The translations under genes and the position numbers were made by a program. Shown piece after piece: positions 47,359-55,670 of a stretch of 64,000 nucleotides of DNA. The notes beneath the pieces are model-generated. The model was not told the DNA's origin and searched no databases. It was given only the letters and a program-made list of their open reading frames with translations. The DNA is from Methylobacterium sp. 2A. Lineage in GTDB: Bacteria; Pseudomonadota; Alphaproteobacteria; Rhizobiales; Beijerinckiaceae. Location: contig NZ_VUOK01000034.1 in the NCBI RefSeq assembly GCF_009806555.1, forward strand, positions 124,001 to 188,000, written 5' to 3'. The number at the start of each line of letters is the position of its first letter. Positions within the stretch are counted from its first letter, which is position 1.

Positions 47359-47637
47359 GTCGGTCGAACCTCGGGGGACGGTACGGGCGGCGGGGAGGCG
47401 CGTGGGCGGCGGCTTTCTCCCAACCGACGCGGGTGCCCGGTTTCGAACACGCCATCAAGGCGCTGACAAGGCCCACGACGACACAGCGATGCGTTTCGCT
47501 GGCCGCTTGAATCGCGCTAAGAGCCTGCCGCAGGATGGGGGATCGCCCGGCGCCGTGCGCCCGGTGCGACGGCGCGATCGTGGGGGCGCCGGTTCGAAGC
47601 GGTGCAACGGATAGTGGAAGCGGCGGTACACGGGGCG

Positions 47638-48249
47638 ATGCAGGAGCCGGTGAGCGAGGCGGAGGGTGGCGAACCGATCGAGGCACGGCTGCGCCGGGCG
47701 CTCGGCCTGCGCTCGATCGTGCTCGTGGGGCTGATGGGGGCGGGCAAGAGCACCGTGGGCCGGCGCCTTGCGAGCCGCCTCGGGCTGATCTTCAAGGATG
47801 CCGATATCGAGATCGAGGCGGCGGCCGGCCTGACGATCCCCGACATTTTCGCCATCTACGGCGAGCCGAGTTTTCGTGATGGCGAGGAGCGCGTGATCTC
47901 GCGCCTGCTGCGGGCCGGTCCCCTGGTGCTGGCCACCGGCGGCGGCGCCTACCTGCGCGAAGCCACGCGCCAGCGCGTTGCGGAATCCGCGGTCTCGGTC
48001 TGGCTGAAGGCCGATCTCGATGTCCTGATGCGGCGGGTGCGCAAGCGCGGCAACCGGCCGCTCCTCCAGACGGAAGATCCCGAGGCGACGATGCGCGACC
48101 TGATGGAGGTCCGCCACCCGGTCTACGCGGCGGCCGACGTGATGGTGATCTCGCGGGAGGTCTCGCACGACCGGGTCGTGCAGGATGTCTTGGAGGCGCT
48201 GGACGCCCACCTCAACGGCGAGCGCTCCATCTCGGTGGCGGCGCAGTAG
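47638..48249 (+). CDS. aroK: Shikimate kinase
   Basis: Phosphorylates shikimate at the 3-OH in aromatic amino-acid synthesis. About 203 aa. P-loop GLMGAGKSTVGRRLA, shikimate-binding Asp in DADIEIE, Arg in FRDGEERVI, ATGGGAYLRE, and the lid with RGNRPLL. ATG at 47638 chosen; a GTG at 47602 would add 12 residues. Six nt from aroB; divergent from xerD and its small partner. Confidence 0.95.
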   Translation: MQEPVSEAEGGEPIEARLRRALGLRSIVLVGLMGAGKSTVGRRLASRLGLIFKDADIEIEAAAGLTIPDIFAIYGEPSFRDGEERVISRLLRAGPLVLATGGGAYLREATRQRVAESAVSVWLKADLDVLMRRVRKRGNRPLLQTEDPEATMRDLMEVRHPVYAAADVMVISREVSHDRVVQDVLEALDAHLNGERSISVAAQ

Positions 48250-48255
48250 AAGCGA

Positions 48256-49395
48256 ATGAGCCTGCCCGTGACCGAAACTCTGACCGTCCACGTCCCCCTC
48301 GACGGCGGCCGCGCCTACGACATCCGGATCGGCCGCGGCCTGATCGATGCGGCGGGCGACGCGGTGGCCGCGCTCGGCGGCCGCCGGGCCGCGATCGTCA
48401 CGGACGAGACCGTCGGGGCGCTCTATGCCGGCCGCCTGCGCGAGAGCCTGGAACGGGCCGGCCTTCAGGCGGGCGTGGTGACGGTGGCGCCCGGCGAGGG
48501 CTCGAAATCCTACGCGGGCTACGCCGCGGTCTGCGACGGCCTGCTCGGCCTCAAGGTGGAGCGCGGGGACCTCGTGGTGGCGCTGGGCGGCGGCGTGGTC
48601 GGCGACCTCGCGGGCTTCGCGGCTGCAACCCTGCGGCGCGGCGTGCGCTTCGTGCAGGTGCCGACCAGCCTGCTCGCGCAGGTCGATTCCTCGGTCGGCG
48701 GCAAGACCGGCATCAATGCGCCGCTCGGCAAGAACCTGATCGGCGCGTTCCATCAGCCCCGCCTCGTGCTGGCCGATACCGCGACCCTCGATACCCTGTC
48801 CGAGCGCGAGATGCGCGCCGGCTATGCCGAAGTCGCCAAGTACGGGCTGATCGCCGATGCCGGCTTCTTCGACTGGTGCGAGGCCAACTGGCGCGGGATT
48901 TTTTCCGGCGGTCCCGAGCGCGAGGCGGCGGTGGCGTCCTGCTGCCGGGCCAAGGCCGCGGTGGTGACCCGGGACGAGCGCGAGGACGGCGAACGGGCGC
49001 TGCTCAATCTCGGCCACACCTTCGGGCACGCCCTGGAACGCCTGACCGGCTACGACCCGGCGCGGCTGGTCCATGGGGAGGGCGTGGCGATCGGCTTGGC
49101 GCTGGCCTTCCGCTTCTCGACCCGGCTCGGCCTGTGCGCCGGCCAGGAGGCGGGCCGGGTCGCCAATCACCTGGCGCTCGCCGGCCTGCCGACCCGCCTG
49201 CAGGCGGTCCCGGGCGGGTGTGGCGGCGCCGAGGCGATCGTGGACGCGATGGCGCAGGACAAGAAGGTCCGCGACGGCGCGCTGACCTTCATCCTCGCCC
49301 GCGGGATCGGGCAGAGCTTCATCGCGCCGGGGGTGGACCGGGCCGAGGTGATGGCCTTCCTGCGCGACGAACTCGCCGCGGATGCCATCGCGTGA
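48256..49395 (+). CDS. aroB: 3-dehydroquinate synthase
   Basis: Second shikimate-pathway enzyme, NAD and zinc dependent. About 379 aa. NAD-binding GGGVVGDLAGFAAAT and PGEGSKSY, PTSLLAQVDSSVGGKTGINAP, zinc ligands in the Glu of MRAGYAEVAKYGLI and His of LLNLGHTFGHALE and VHGEGVAIG. Operon with aroK. Confidence 0.95.
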   Translation: MSLPVTETLTVHVPLDGGRAYDIRIGRGLIDAAGDAVAALGGRRAAIVTDETVGALYAGRLRESLERAGLQAGVVTVAPGEGSKSYAGYAAVCDGLLGLKVERGDLVVALGGGVVGDLAGFAAATLRRGVRFVQVPTSLLAQVDSSVGGKTGINAPLGKNLIGAFHQPRLVLADTATLDTLSEREMRAGYAEVAKYGLIADAGFFDWCEANWRGIFSGGPEREAAVASCCRAKAAVVTRDEREDGERALLNLGHTFGHALERLTGYDPARLVHGEGVAIGLALAFRFSTRLGLCAGQEAGRVANHLALAGLPTRLQAVPGGCGGAEAIVDAMAQDKKVRDGALTFILARGIGQSFIAPGVDRAEVMAFLRDELAADAIA

Positions 49396-49505
49396 TCGCG
49401 ATCGGGCGCGGCTCCGGCCTTGCCTAAAGCAGGTCGGGCGGCTATGAGCCTGCCACGTCCGACGCGGTCGATCGCGCGCCGGGCATGGCCCTCATAGGGG
49501 CCCGG

Positions 49506-49581
49506 GCCGCAATAGCTCAGCTGGTAGAGCACCTCATTCGTAATGAGGGGGTCGGGGGTTCGAATCCCTCTTGCGGCACCA
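49506..49581 (+). tRNA. tRNA-Thr (anticodon CGT)
   Basis: 76-nt cloverleaf. Acceptor GCCGCAA pairs with TTGCGGC, followed by A and an encoded CCA. D-arm AGCTCAGCTGGTAGAGC; anticodon stem CCTCA/TGAGG with loop TTCGTAA, giving CGT; T-arm with GGTTCGAATCC. Adjacent DNA on the 3' side is a selB remnant, so this tRNA may mark an integration site. Confidence 0.97.
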
Positions 49582-50236
49582 CTTCTTCCCCAACCTCCAT
49601 CGGGCGCCACTCTGGTCGGATACACCGCCCCTCGGGTATGCGGGTCGTGAGGCCCTGCGCGTCGAAGAATTCGAGAAGCGGCATCGTCAGATTGCGCCCG
49701 ATGCCGGCCGCCTCACGGAACCGCCCCACGGTGAGAAGCCTCTCCGGATGGTCCGCCGCCACCGCCCGCGCGACCCCGGCGAGGATCGCCGGCGGGACGT
49801 GGTAACCCTTCGAGATCCGGCCCAGCCATCCGATGCGGCCGCCCTTGTCGAGGAGCGGGCGCAGCTCCTCCGGATCACGCCCGAGTTGCTCGGCAAGGAG
49901 GACGAGGCGCGGCTGGTCACGCCCGGCCGCCTCCAGCATGGCCCGGATTGCGGCGTAGAGCGCGGCGTCCGCCGGGCTCAGGCGGGCAACGTGGCCGGCC
50001 CGCTGAAACAGCCGGTTGCTGCGCGCGATCAGCTTCTCCTGGAGCAGTTGGTCGAGGACGACGGAAAGGACCGGGCGGTCCGGGCCCGGCATCTGGGTGG
50101 CGATCTCCTCCGCGAGGAGGCCGGGATTGTCGGGCGCATCGGCATGCGTTTGGTCGAGAGCGGCAAGCACGTGCGCGGTCACCGTTCGGATCCGTTCGCC
50201 CGCAAAGGCGCTCCGTGATCCCGCAATCCCGATCAC
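49582..50236 (-). pseudogene. selB 3' remnant (selenocysteine elongation factor, C-terminal domains)
   Basis: Minus-strand frame resembling the C-terminal winged-helix domains of SelB: HVLAALDQTHADAPDNPGLL, RAGHVARLSPADAALYAAIR, LLTVGRFREAAGIGRNLTMP, LLEFFDAQGLTTRI. The EF-Tu-like GTPase half is absent: upstream of 50236 the frame meets a stop near 50270 and other sequence follows. At its own 3' end there is no stop before the tRNA, and the frame runs on into it. So only about 215 residues of a roughly 620-residue protein remain, and it cannot deliver Sec-tRNA. Confidence 0.65.
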
Positions 50237-50272
50237 AACGCCCCCAGATCCGCCGACAGGGCCTCAACGGCG

Positions 50273-50635
50273 TCAAGCGGACGGTTCCGGCAGCGCGCGA
50301 AGCGCGCCACGATCGTCCGGCGTATCGAGGGCGTCGAGGATCGCCCGGCGTCCCGGAGCCCAGGCGTGGCGCCGCGGCCCGGCGGCGTTGAACGGCTCGC
50401 CATCCTGATAGACGGTTTCCCGCATCCTGAGTTCGAGGGTCTCCCCGTCGAGCCACCGCCAGGATTCCGCAAGGCTCGGCTGGCCGATCCCGTCGTGATC
50501 GACGCGGTTGGCCTCCTCCATCGTGTTCCAGGTGATCGACAGCCAATTGACCGGTGACGGATCGACCACCGTCACCGTGTTGTGGGGCCCCCAGGTCTTG
50601 CCTCCAGGATCACCGGTCGCTTGCGCGTCCATGCC
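50273..50635 (-). pseudogene. Fragment of ABC substrate-binding protein gene
   Basis: Frame of about 120 residues with no signal peptide. The middle matches the N-terminal part of family-5 binding proteins: HNTVTVVDPSPVNWLSITWN, PSLAESWRWLDGETLELRMR, VYQDGEPFNAAG. It then degrades (PRRHAWAPGRRAILDAL, ALRALPEPSA) and stops, so about 400 residues are missing. No permease or ATPase genes remain beside it. Confidence 0.6.
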
Positions 50636-50737
50636 TTCCCCTTGATCCGCCGTCCGCGTCGCGCGGGCGCCGTCCAGCTCCGGATGAGCCGGATAGGACA
50701 AAGCTAGCGCGCAATGGCATTGCCCGCGATCGAACAC

Positions 50738-51166
50738 GCCTGGGCAACGAGAAGGGGACGATCACATCGTATCACGCTGTCGCCAACGACGGAGCAGACT
50801 GGACGGGGCCGAACTCAGGCTTGCGCAGACTACCGCACTCACATCGGGAAAATAGAACAGGCGGAAATTTTCGTTCAGGATTCCAGATGGCCGAACTCAA
50901 ATCATATTTCTCAAAAATAAATGTCGTTTACTATAAATATGCACCGTAGTACTATTGTAATACTAATATTTTTGAGTTGTATATCAAAAATATTGATATG
51001 CGCCTGGTGCAATCAGCCAGTGTCATCCGAAGACGACATTTACATTTCAATGCTTATTCACCGGCACAAAACAAGACTGCAATCGTCAATGGACTCAGAG
51101 TCAAAAATGATCTAGCGATCGAAGATAACCTTTCGACAAACCGTGAGATCGACGATTTCCAAAGCC
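50738..51166. other. A+T-rich gap in probable island
   Basis: About 430 nt with no supported gene. From about 50870 to 51130 the composition is far more A+T-rich than anything else in the window (for example AAATCATATTTCTCAAAAAT and ACTATAAATATGCACC). This is a mark of foreign DNA, and it probably contains the promoter of the sulfotransferase gene. Confidence 0.6.
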
Positions 51167-52738
51167 ATGCTTGTTACGCGGGGCGAAGTTTCTCCGGATC
51201 CATCCACCAGCCGGCATATTCCTGGTCGGACGCCGATCGTGATTGTCCTCGGCATGCATCGAAGCGGCACCTCATTGTGTTCGCAGGTGCTCAGCCTCTT
51301 GGGCGTGGATATGGCCGACGAGGTCGGGCAACATCCGAGCAATGAGGCGGGACACTGGGAGCGCTGGGAAGTTGTGGCGCTCCATGATCGTGTTCTGCAG
51401 ATCCTTGGTCGGGATTACTGGTCCGAAGCACATGACTTTCCGCTGCCGGGCGGCTGGTGGGCGCAGCCCGAAATCCGCGCCATCCAACGCGAACTCGAGG
51501 ACTTCATCCGGACCCGAATGCGACCGGGGCATCCGTTCGGCTTCAAGGACCCGAGGACGGCGCGGCTCCTCCCGCTCTGGACCCCGATCTTTCGCGCCCT
51601 GAACCTCGATCCGCGGTTCGTGTTCTGCGTGCGAAGCCCATCCCAGGTGGCGCGCTCGTTGAATGACCGCGATGGCCTCCCTCTTCCGACCGGCGAATAT
51701 CGGTGGGCGGTCTACAACACGGAATGCTGGCGCAACCTGCGCACTGAGCCCTGCACCATCGTCTACGACTCGTGGTTCACCGACCGGGACCAGACGCTGG
51801 ATCGTCTCGTCACCTTCCTCTCCGACGTGGTTGACGTGGATCGGGCCTTGATTGCGCAGGCTCTCGAAACGCGGATCGATCGGTCGCTCCGCCACGATGG
51901 GCTGGTACCGACGAGCGCCCGGCAACCGGCGCTACGCTATCTCTACGAGTTGCTGGGCCGGCCGGACAAGAACTCCGAGACTCACGCCGCCATTGCCCGG
52001 TTCGTCGAGCAGTTCGGCGCCTTCCAGCAGCTGCTCCCCTTCGAGAAATCGGTGAAAGCCGCCGCGGAGCGCGAAGCCGGTCAAAGGGCAGCGGAAGAGC
52101 GCGTCCGGGCGCTTGAGGCCGTGCAGGCCCAGCAGGCTGCTGAACTGGACATCCTTCGGGCCTCCTTGGACCAAGCGAGGCATGAGGTGCAAATGGCTCG
52201 CCAAGAGAGCGAGTCCTGGCGCGCGGAGTACGATGCCGCTGTGCAGGCGCGGGACGGCGCGATCGCGGAGGCCGAGCGCCACGCCGGAGACGCCGAAGCC
52301 GCGCGCCGCGACTGCGAGTCCTGGCGCGCGCAATACGAGACGGCCGTGCAGGCGCGGGATGGCGCGATCGCGGAGGCCGAGCGCCACGCCGGAGACGCCG
52401 AAGCAGCGCGCCGCGACTGCGAGTCCTGGCGCGCGCAATACGAGACGGCCGTGCAGGCGCGGGACGGCGCGATCGCGGAGGCCGAGCGCCATGCCAGAGA
52501 CGCCGAAGCAGCGCGCCGCGACTGCGAGGCGCAGGGCGTGCGGCACATCGTGGCGATCAGCGAAGCCGAAGCAGAGATCCGACGCCACCGCGACGCTCAT
52601 GCGGACCTCCAGCAATGGACAGCGGCCTTCCAGAACGGGATCGCGTCCTCGTGGAGTTGGCGTCTGACCCGACCGCTGCGGTGGCTGGGATTTGCCCGCG
52701 CCGTCCTTCCTCCACACCCGGACCAGACCGACCGCTGA
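51167..52738 (+). CDS. Sulfotransferase with C-terminal coiled-coil repeats
   Basis: About 523 aa. Residues 1-260: sulfotransferase domain with the PAPS-binding loop VIVLGMHRSGTSLCSQVLSL, the Arg/Ser 3'-phosphate region FVFCVRSPSQVARSLNDRDG, and FGFKDPRTARLLPLW. Residues about 290-485: a long coiled coil including three tandem 35-residue units beginning ESWRA. The C-terminus is SWSWRLTRPLRWLGFAR, a motif seen at the end of many cell-surface glycosyltransferases. Likely role: sulfation of a surface glycan or small molecule. ATG at 51167, or GTG at 51143. The APS kinase gene follows 82 nt downstream. Confidence 0.8.
   Translation: MLVTRGEVSPDPSTSRHIPGRTPIVIVLGMHRSGTSLCSQVLSLLGVDMADEVGQHPSNEAGHWERWEVVALHDRVLQILGRDYWSEAHDFPLPGGWWAQPEIRAIQRELEDFIRTRMRPGHPFGFKDPRTARLLPLWTPIFRALNLDPRFVFCVRSPSQVARSLNDRDGLPLPTGEYRWAVYNTECWRNLRTEPCTIVYDSWFTDRDQTLDRLVTFLSDVVDVDRALIAQALETRIDRSLRHDGLVPTSARQPALRYLYELLGRPDKNSETHAAIARFVEQFGAFQQLLPFEKSVKAAAEREAGQRAAEERVRALEAVQAQQAAELDILRASLDQARHEVQMARQESESWRAEYDAAVQARDGAIAEAERHAGDAEAARRDCESWRAQYETAVQARDGAIAEAERHAGDAEAARRDCESWRAQYETAVQARDGAIAEAERHARDAEAARRDCEAQGVRHIVAISEAEAEIRRHRDAHADLQQWTAAFQNGIASSWSWRLTRPLRWLGFARAVLPPHPDQTDR
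52211..52525 (+). repeat. Three 105-bp tandem repeats in sulfotransferase gene
   Basis: Units start at 52211, 52316 and 52421, each beginning GAGTCCTGGCGCGCG and encoding 35 residues (ESWRAxYxxAVQARDGAIAE, then AERHAxDAEAARRDC). They are nearly identical at DNA level, differing at a handful of bases, which points to recent duplication or homogenisation. 35 residues is five heptads, so copy number can change without breaking the coiled coil. Confidence 0.9.
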
Positions 52739-52820
52739 CGGCGTTCCAACGCCCGGGATTGGCGGGCATGCGTGAGGGCTCTGGTTCGGGATGCACCGGC
52801 AACAACAGGCTTGAGGTCAA

Positions 52821-53414
52821 TTGAGCAAGACGATCCGATGGCAGGCCTACGCGCCGCGTGAGGCGCGCTGGGCACAACTCGGTCAGCGGCCGGCAATCGC
52901 TTGGCTGACCGGCTTACCGGGGTCGGGCAAGACCACGATCAGCGATGCGGTGGATCGCGAACTGGCCGCGCAGGGTCGGCATGTCTGCGTGCTCGACGGC
53001 GACAATCTGCGCCACGGACTCTGCAGCGATCTCGGATTCAGCGCTGCAGACCGGGCCGAGAATGTCCGTCGGACCGCCGAAGTCGCCCGGCTGATGGCGG
53101 AGGCGGGGCTCGTGGTCATCGTGTCCCTGATCTCCCCGTTCCGCACGGATCGGGCGCGAGCACGAGAAATCGCCGGTGCCCTGCCGTTCCTGGAGGTCTA
53201 CGTCGATACGTCCATCGCCGTGTGCGAGACCCGCGATCCGAAGGGCCTGTACGCGCGGGCGCGGGCCGGAGAGATCTCGACCTTCACCGGCGTGTCGGCG
53301 CCTTATGAAATTCCAACGGTGCCGGATCTGGTCTTGCAAACGCAGGGGCTGACCGTCGCAGAGTCGGCGGCCCCCCTGTGCGCGAGGCTGATGCAGCTCA
53401 GCGCAGACACGTGA
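52821..53414 (+). CDS. cysC: Adenylyl-sulfate kinase (APS kinase)
   Basis: Makes PAPS from APS and ATP. About 197 aa. P-loop GLPGSGKTTISDAVD, APS-binding DGDNLRHGLCSDLGFSAADR, then ENVRRTAEVARLMAEAGLVV, SLISPFRTDRARAR and the DPKGLYARARAGEI segment. Start is a TTG at 52821 with GAGGT 5-6 nt before it. No ATP-sulfurylase genes (cysDN) are near, so APS comes from elsewhere. Next to a sulfotransferase, it most likely supplies PAPS as sulfate donor rather than for sulfate assimilation. Confidence 0.92.
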   Translation: MSKTIRWQAYAPREARWAQLGQRPAIAWLTGLPGSGKTTISDAVDRELAAQGRHVCVLDGDNLRHGLCSDLGFSAADRAENVRRTAEVARLMAEAGLVVIVSLISPFRTDRARAREIAGALPFLEVYVDTSIAVCETRDPKGLYARARAGEISTFTGVSAPYEIPTVPDLVLQTQGLTVAESAAPLCARLMQLSADT

Positions 53415-53511
53415 TCAGCGGAGCGCTCTATCCGGGATATCCCGAAGGCTGACGGCGCGGGCCTGAGAAAGAGCTTGGGGCCGCACTGGCCGAAGGCGAC
53501 GATCTGCTCGC

Positions 53512-55254
53512 TCAAACCATCGCCAGCACCGCCGCGATCACCGCGACGCCGACGGCGAGCCAGGCCGCGTAATCGCCGATCAGGCCGCTGTGCAGGATCT
53601 CCAGGGCGCGCGTCGGTGCCGATTGGGTGGCCCGGACCGGCCGAACCACGAAGGCCGGCAAGTGCTTGCGGAACAGTCCGTAGCCGGCCCCCGCCAGGGC
53701 CGCCGCCACCGAGACCCAGGGCAGCCAGCCCGGTCCCTCGGCCAGGGAACCGCCCTCCGGCCGGTGCATGAAGGCCGACACCGCCCGCGGAAGACCGTGC
53801 GCGATGAGGCTTGCCGGGAGCGCGACATCCACCGCAAGCAGCACGCAGCAGGGCGCCAGCATCAGCCAGAGCGGCCGGTTGGCCTTCTCGCGCTCGTCCG
53901 CGCTCGGCGCCCCGGCCTCGTCGCCGGGATCGGGGCCGAGCCCCAGGAAGATGCGGCCCGCCGCCCGCAGCACCGCCGCCCCGGTCAGCGCGGCGCCGAT
54001 CGCCGTGGCGGCGAGCGCGATGCCGTGCCCCTGCTGCGACAGCGCGCCCTGGACGAGCCGCGTGCCCTGGTCGAGGGTGCCGAGGGGCAGGCCGCAGAGC
54101 AGAAGACCGGCCAGCGCCATGGCGATGCCGGCGGGCCAGATTCCCCGCCCGAGGCCGCGCAGGGCGATCTCGTCGATGCTCGCCTGGGTGGCGAGCAGGA
54201 TGCCGGCGATCATGAACAGGGCGCCCTTCACCAGCCCGTGGCCGACCACGTAGACCAGCATCCCGCCGGTCCCGCCGATCGAGAGGGCGCCGAGGCCGGT
54301 CAGCATGATCCCGGCATGGGAGATCGTCGAGAAGGCGAGCATCCGCTTGAGATGGCGCTGCAGCAGGGCCATCCAGCCGCCGAGCAGCGCCGTGACGCTG
54401 CCGAGGCCGATCAGGAGCATCGGCAGGGCGCCCTGGACCTGATCGGAGCCGCCGAACACGACGGCGCTGACCTTCGCGAGGCCGAACAGCCCGAGGGAGA
54501 CCATCGAGCCGGAAAAGATCACCGAGACCGGACTCGGCGCCACCGCGTGGGCGTCGGCGAGCCAGAACTGGAACGGCACGATCGCGCCCTTGATCATCAG
54601 GGCCGCCGCCACGAGGCAGAACGCCCCGGCCACCACGGGATTTCGGCCGCCTTGAGCGACGGCCGCCGCGATCCCGTCGAAGTCGAGCGTGCCGGTCTGC
54701 GCGTAGATCAACCCGATGCCGCCGAGCATCAGGAAACCCGCGAGGCTGTTGACCACCGTGAAGTTGATGGCCCCCGACAGCGACGATTCCGCAAGGTGAT
54801 AGGCCGTCAGCGCGAAGGCCGCGACGCTCATCACCTCGAACCACACGAACAGGTTGAACATGTCCCGGGTGAAGCAGAACCCGACCATGGCGGCCAGGAA
54901 CAGCAGCATCAGGATGTGGAAGTGGCCGTGGGTGCGGTCGAAGAAGCCCCAGGCGAACACGAAGGTCAGGGCGTAGAGCAGGCCGATGAAGGCCGCGATC
55001 CAGCCGCTCGCCGCATCGACCGAGAAGCCGATCCCGAGATGGACGCCGTCCCGCGGCTCCCAGCCGCCGAACCAGTAGACGAGGGGCCCGTCGGCGGCCT
55101 GCACGGCGATCACGGCGGACAGGAACGCGACGGCGAGCGCGGCGAGCATCGCCAGGATATCGGGGACGCGGCCCGGCAGCAGATGCGCGGTCGCCAGCAG
55201 CGCGGCGCAGACCACGAGCGGGATGGCGACCGGAAGCGGGAGGAGGGCGGTCAC
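53512..55254 (-). CDS. mnhD: Mrp/Mnh-type antiporter subunit D
   Basis: Large proton-translocating subunit (NuoM/N-like), about 580 aa with 14 or more helices. Signature GAIVPFQFWLADAHAVAPSPVS with the key Lys, the Glu-bearing helix NLFVWFEVMSVAAFALTAYH, and GHGLVKGALFMIAGILL. It is the only large subunit in the operon and is placed last. GTG start overlaps the mnhC stop (GTGA). The complex exchanges sodium or potassium for protons. Confidence 0.9.
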   Translation of the reverse strand: MTALLPLPVAIPLVVCAALLATAHLLPGRVPDILAMLAALAVAFLSAVIAVQAADGPLVYWFGGWEPRDGVHLGIGFSVDAASGWIAAFIGLLYALTFVFAWGFFDRTHGHFHILMLLFLAAMVGFCFTRDMFNLFVWFEVMSVAAFALTAYHLAESSLSGAINFTVVNSLAGFLMLGGIGLIYAQTGTLDFDGIAAAVAQGGRNPVVAGAFCLVAAALMIKGAIVPFQFWLADAHAVAPSPVSVIFSGSMVSLGLFGLAKVSAVVFGGSDQVQGALPMLLIGLGSVTALLGGWMALLQRHLKRMLAFSTISHAGIMLTGLGALSIGGTGGMLVYVVGHGLVKGALFMIAGILLATQASIDEIALRGLGRGIWPAGIAMALAGLLLCGLPLGTLDQGTRLVQGALSQQGHGIALAATAIGAALTGAAVLRAAGRIFLGLGPDPGDEAGAPSADEREKANRPLWLMLAPCCVLLAVDVALPASLIAHGLPRAVSAFMHRPEGGSLAEGPGWLPWVSVAAALAGAGYGLFRKHLPAFVVRPVRATQSAPTRALEILHSGLIGDYAAWLAVGVAVIAAVLAMV

Positions 55255-55670
55255 GGGGCCTGCTGCCCGCCTTCGGAGACCCGGCTCGAACCCTGGTCGC
55301 GGCCGGACTTGCCGCCGGCCCGCATCGGCCGGAGCTTTTCCGGATCCAGACTGCCGCCGCGCTTGTAGGCCTGGACCGTCAGGACGAGGAGCAGGGCGGT
55401 CAGCGTCGCGCCGACCACGATGTCGGTGAGCACCAGGGCCTGCATCACGGGATCGACCGCCGGCGTGCCCGGTGGGTGATCATAAAAAATCGGCGCGATG
55501 CTGCCCCAGCGATACCCGAGGCCCAGAAGCAGCACGTAGGTGGCCGCTTGGCAGACGCCGAGGCAGCCGACGAGATGGATGAAGTTGCGGCTCGTGGCGA
55601 TGCCGTAGAGGCCGACGCCGAACAGCCACGCGGCGACCGCGTAGGGCAGGACACTGGTGACCGCACTCAC
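55251..55670 (-). CDS. mnhC: Mrp/Mnh-type antiporter subunit C
   Basis: NuoK-like subunit, 139 aa with three helices: VAAWLFGVGLYGIATSRNFI, CQAATYVLLLGLGYRWG and LTDIVVGATLTALLLVLTVQ. VDPVMQALVLTDIVVG is the MnhC/NuoK hallmark. A C-terminal tail of about 30 charged residues is extra. GTG at 55670 overlaps the mnhB stop. Confidence 0.9.
   Translation of the reverse strand: MSAVTSVLPYAVAAWLFGVGLYGIATSRNFIHLVGCLGVCQAATYVLLLGLGYRWGSIAPIFYDHPPGTPAVDPVMQALVLTDIVVGATLTALLLVLTVQAYKRGGSLDPEKLRPMRAGGKSGRDQGSSRVSEGGQQAP

Noticed and set aside
49509..49581. C-terminal extension of the selB frame (VPQEGFEPPTP)
   Set aside because: This peptide is the antisense reading of the tRNA-Thr gene, a common artefact of frames crossing tRNAs; not protein coding.
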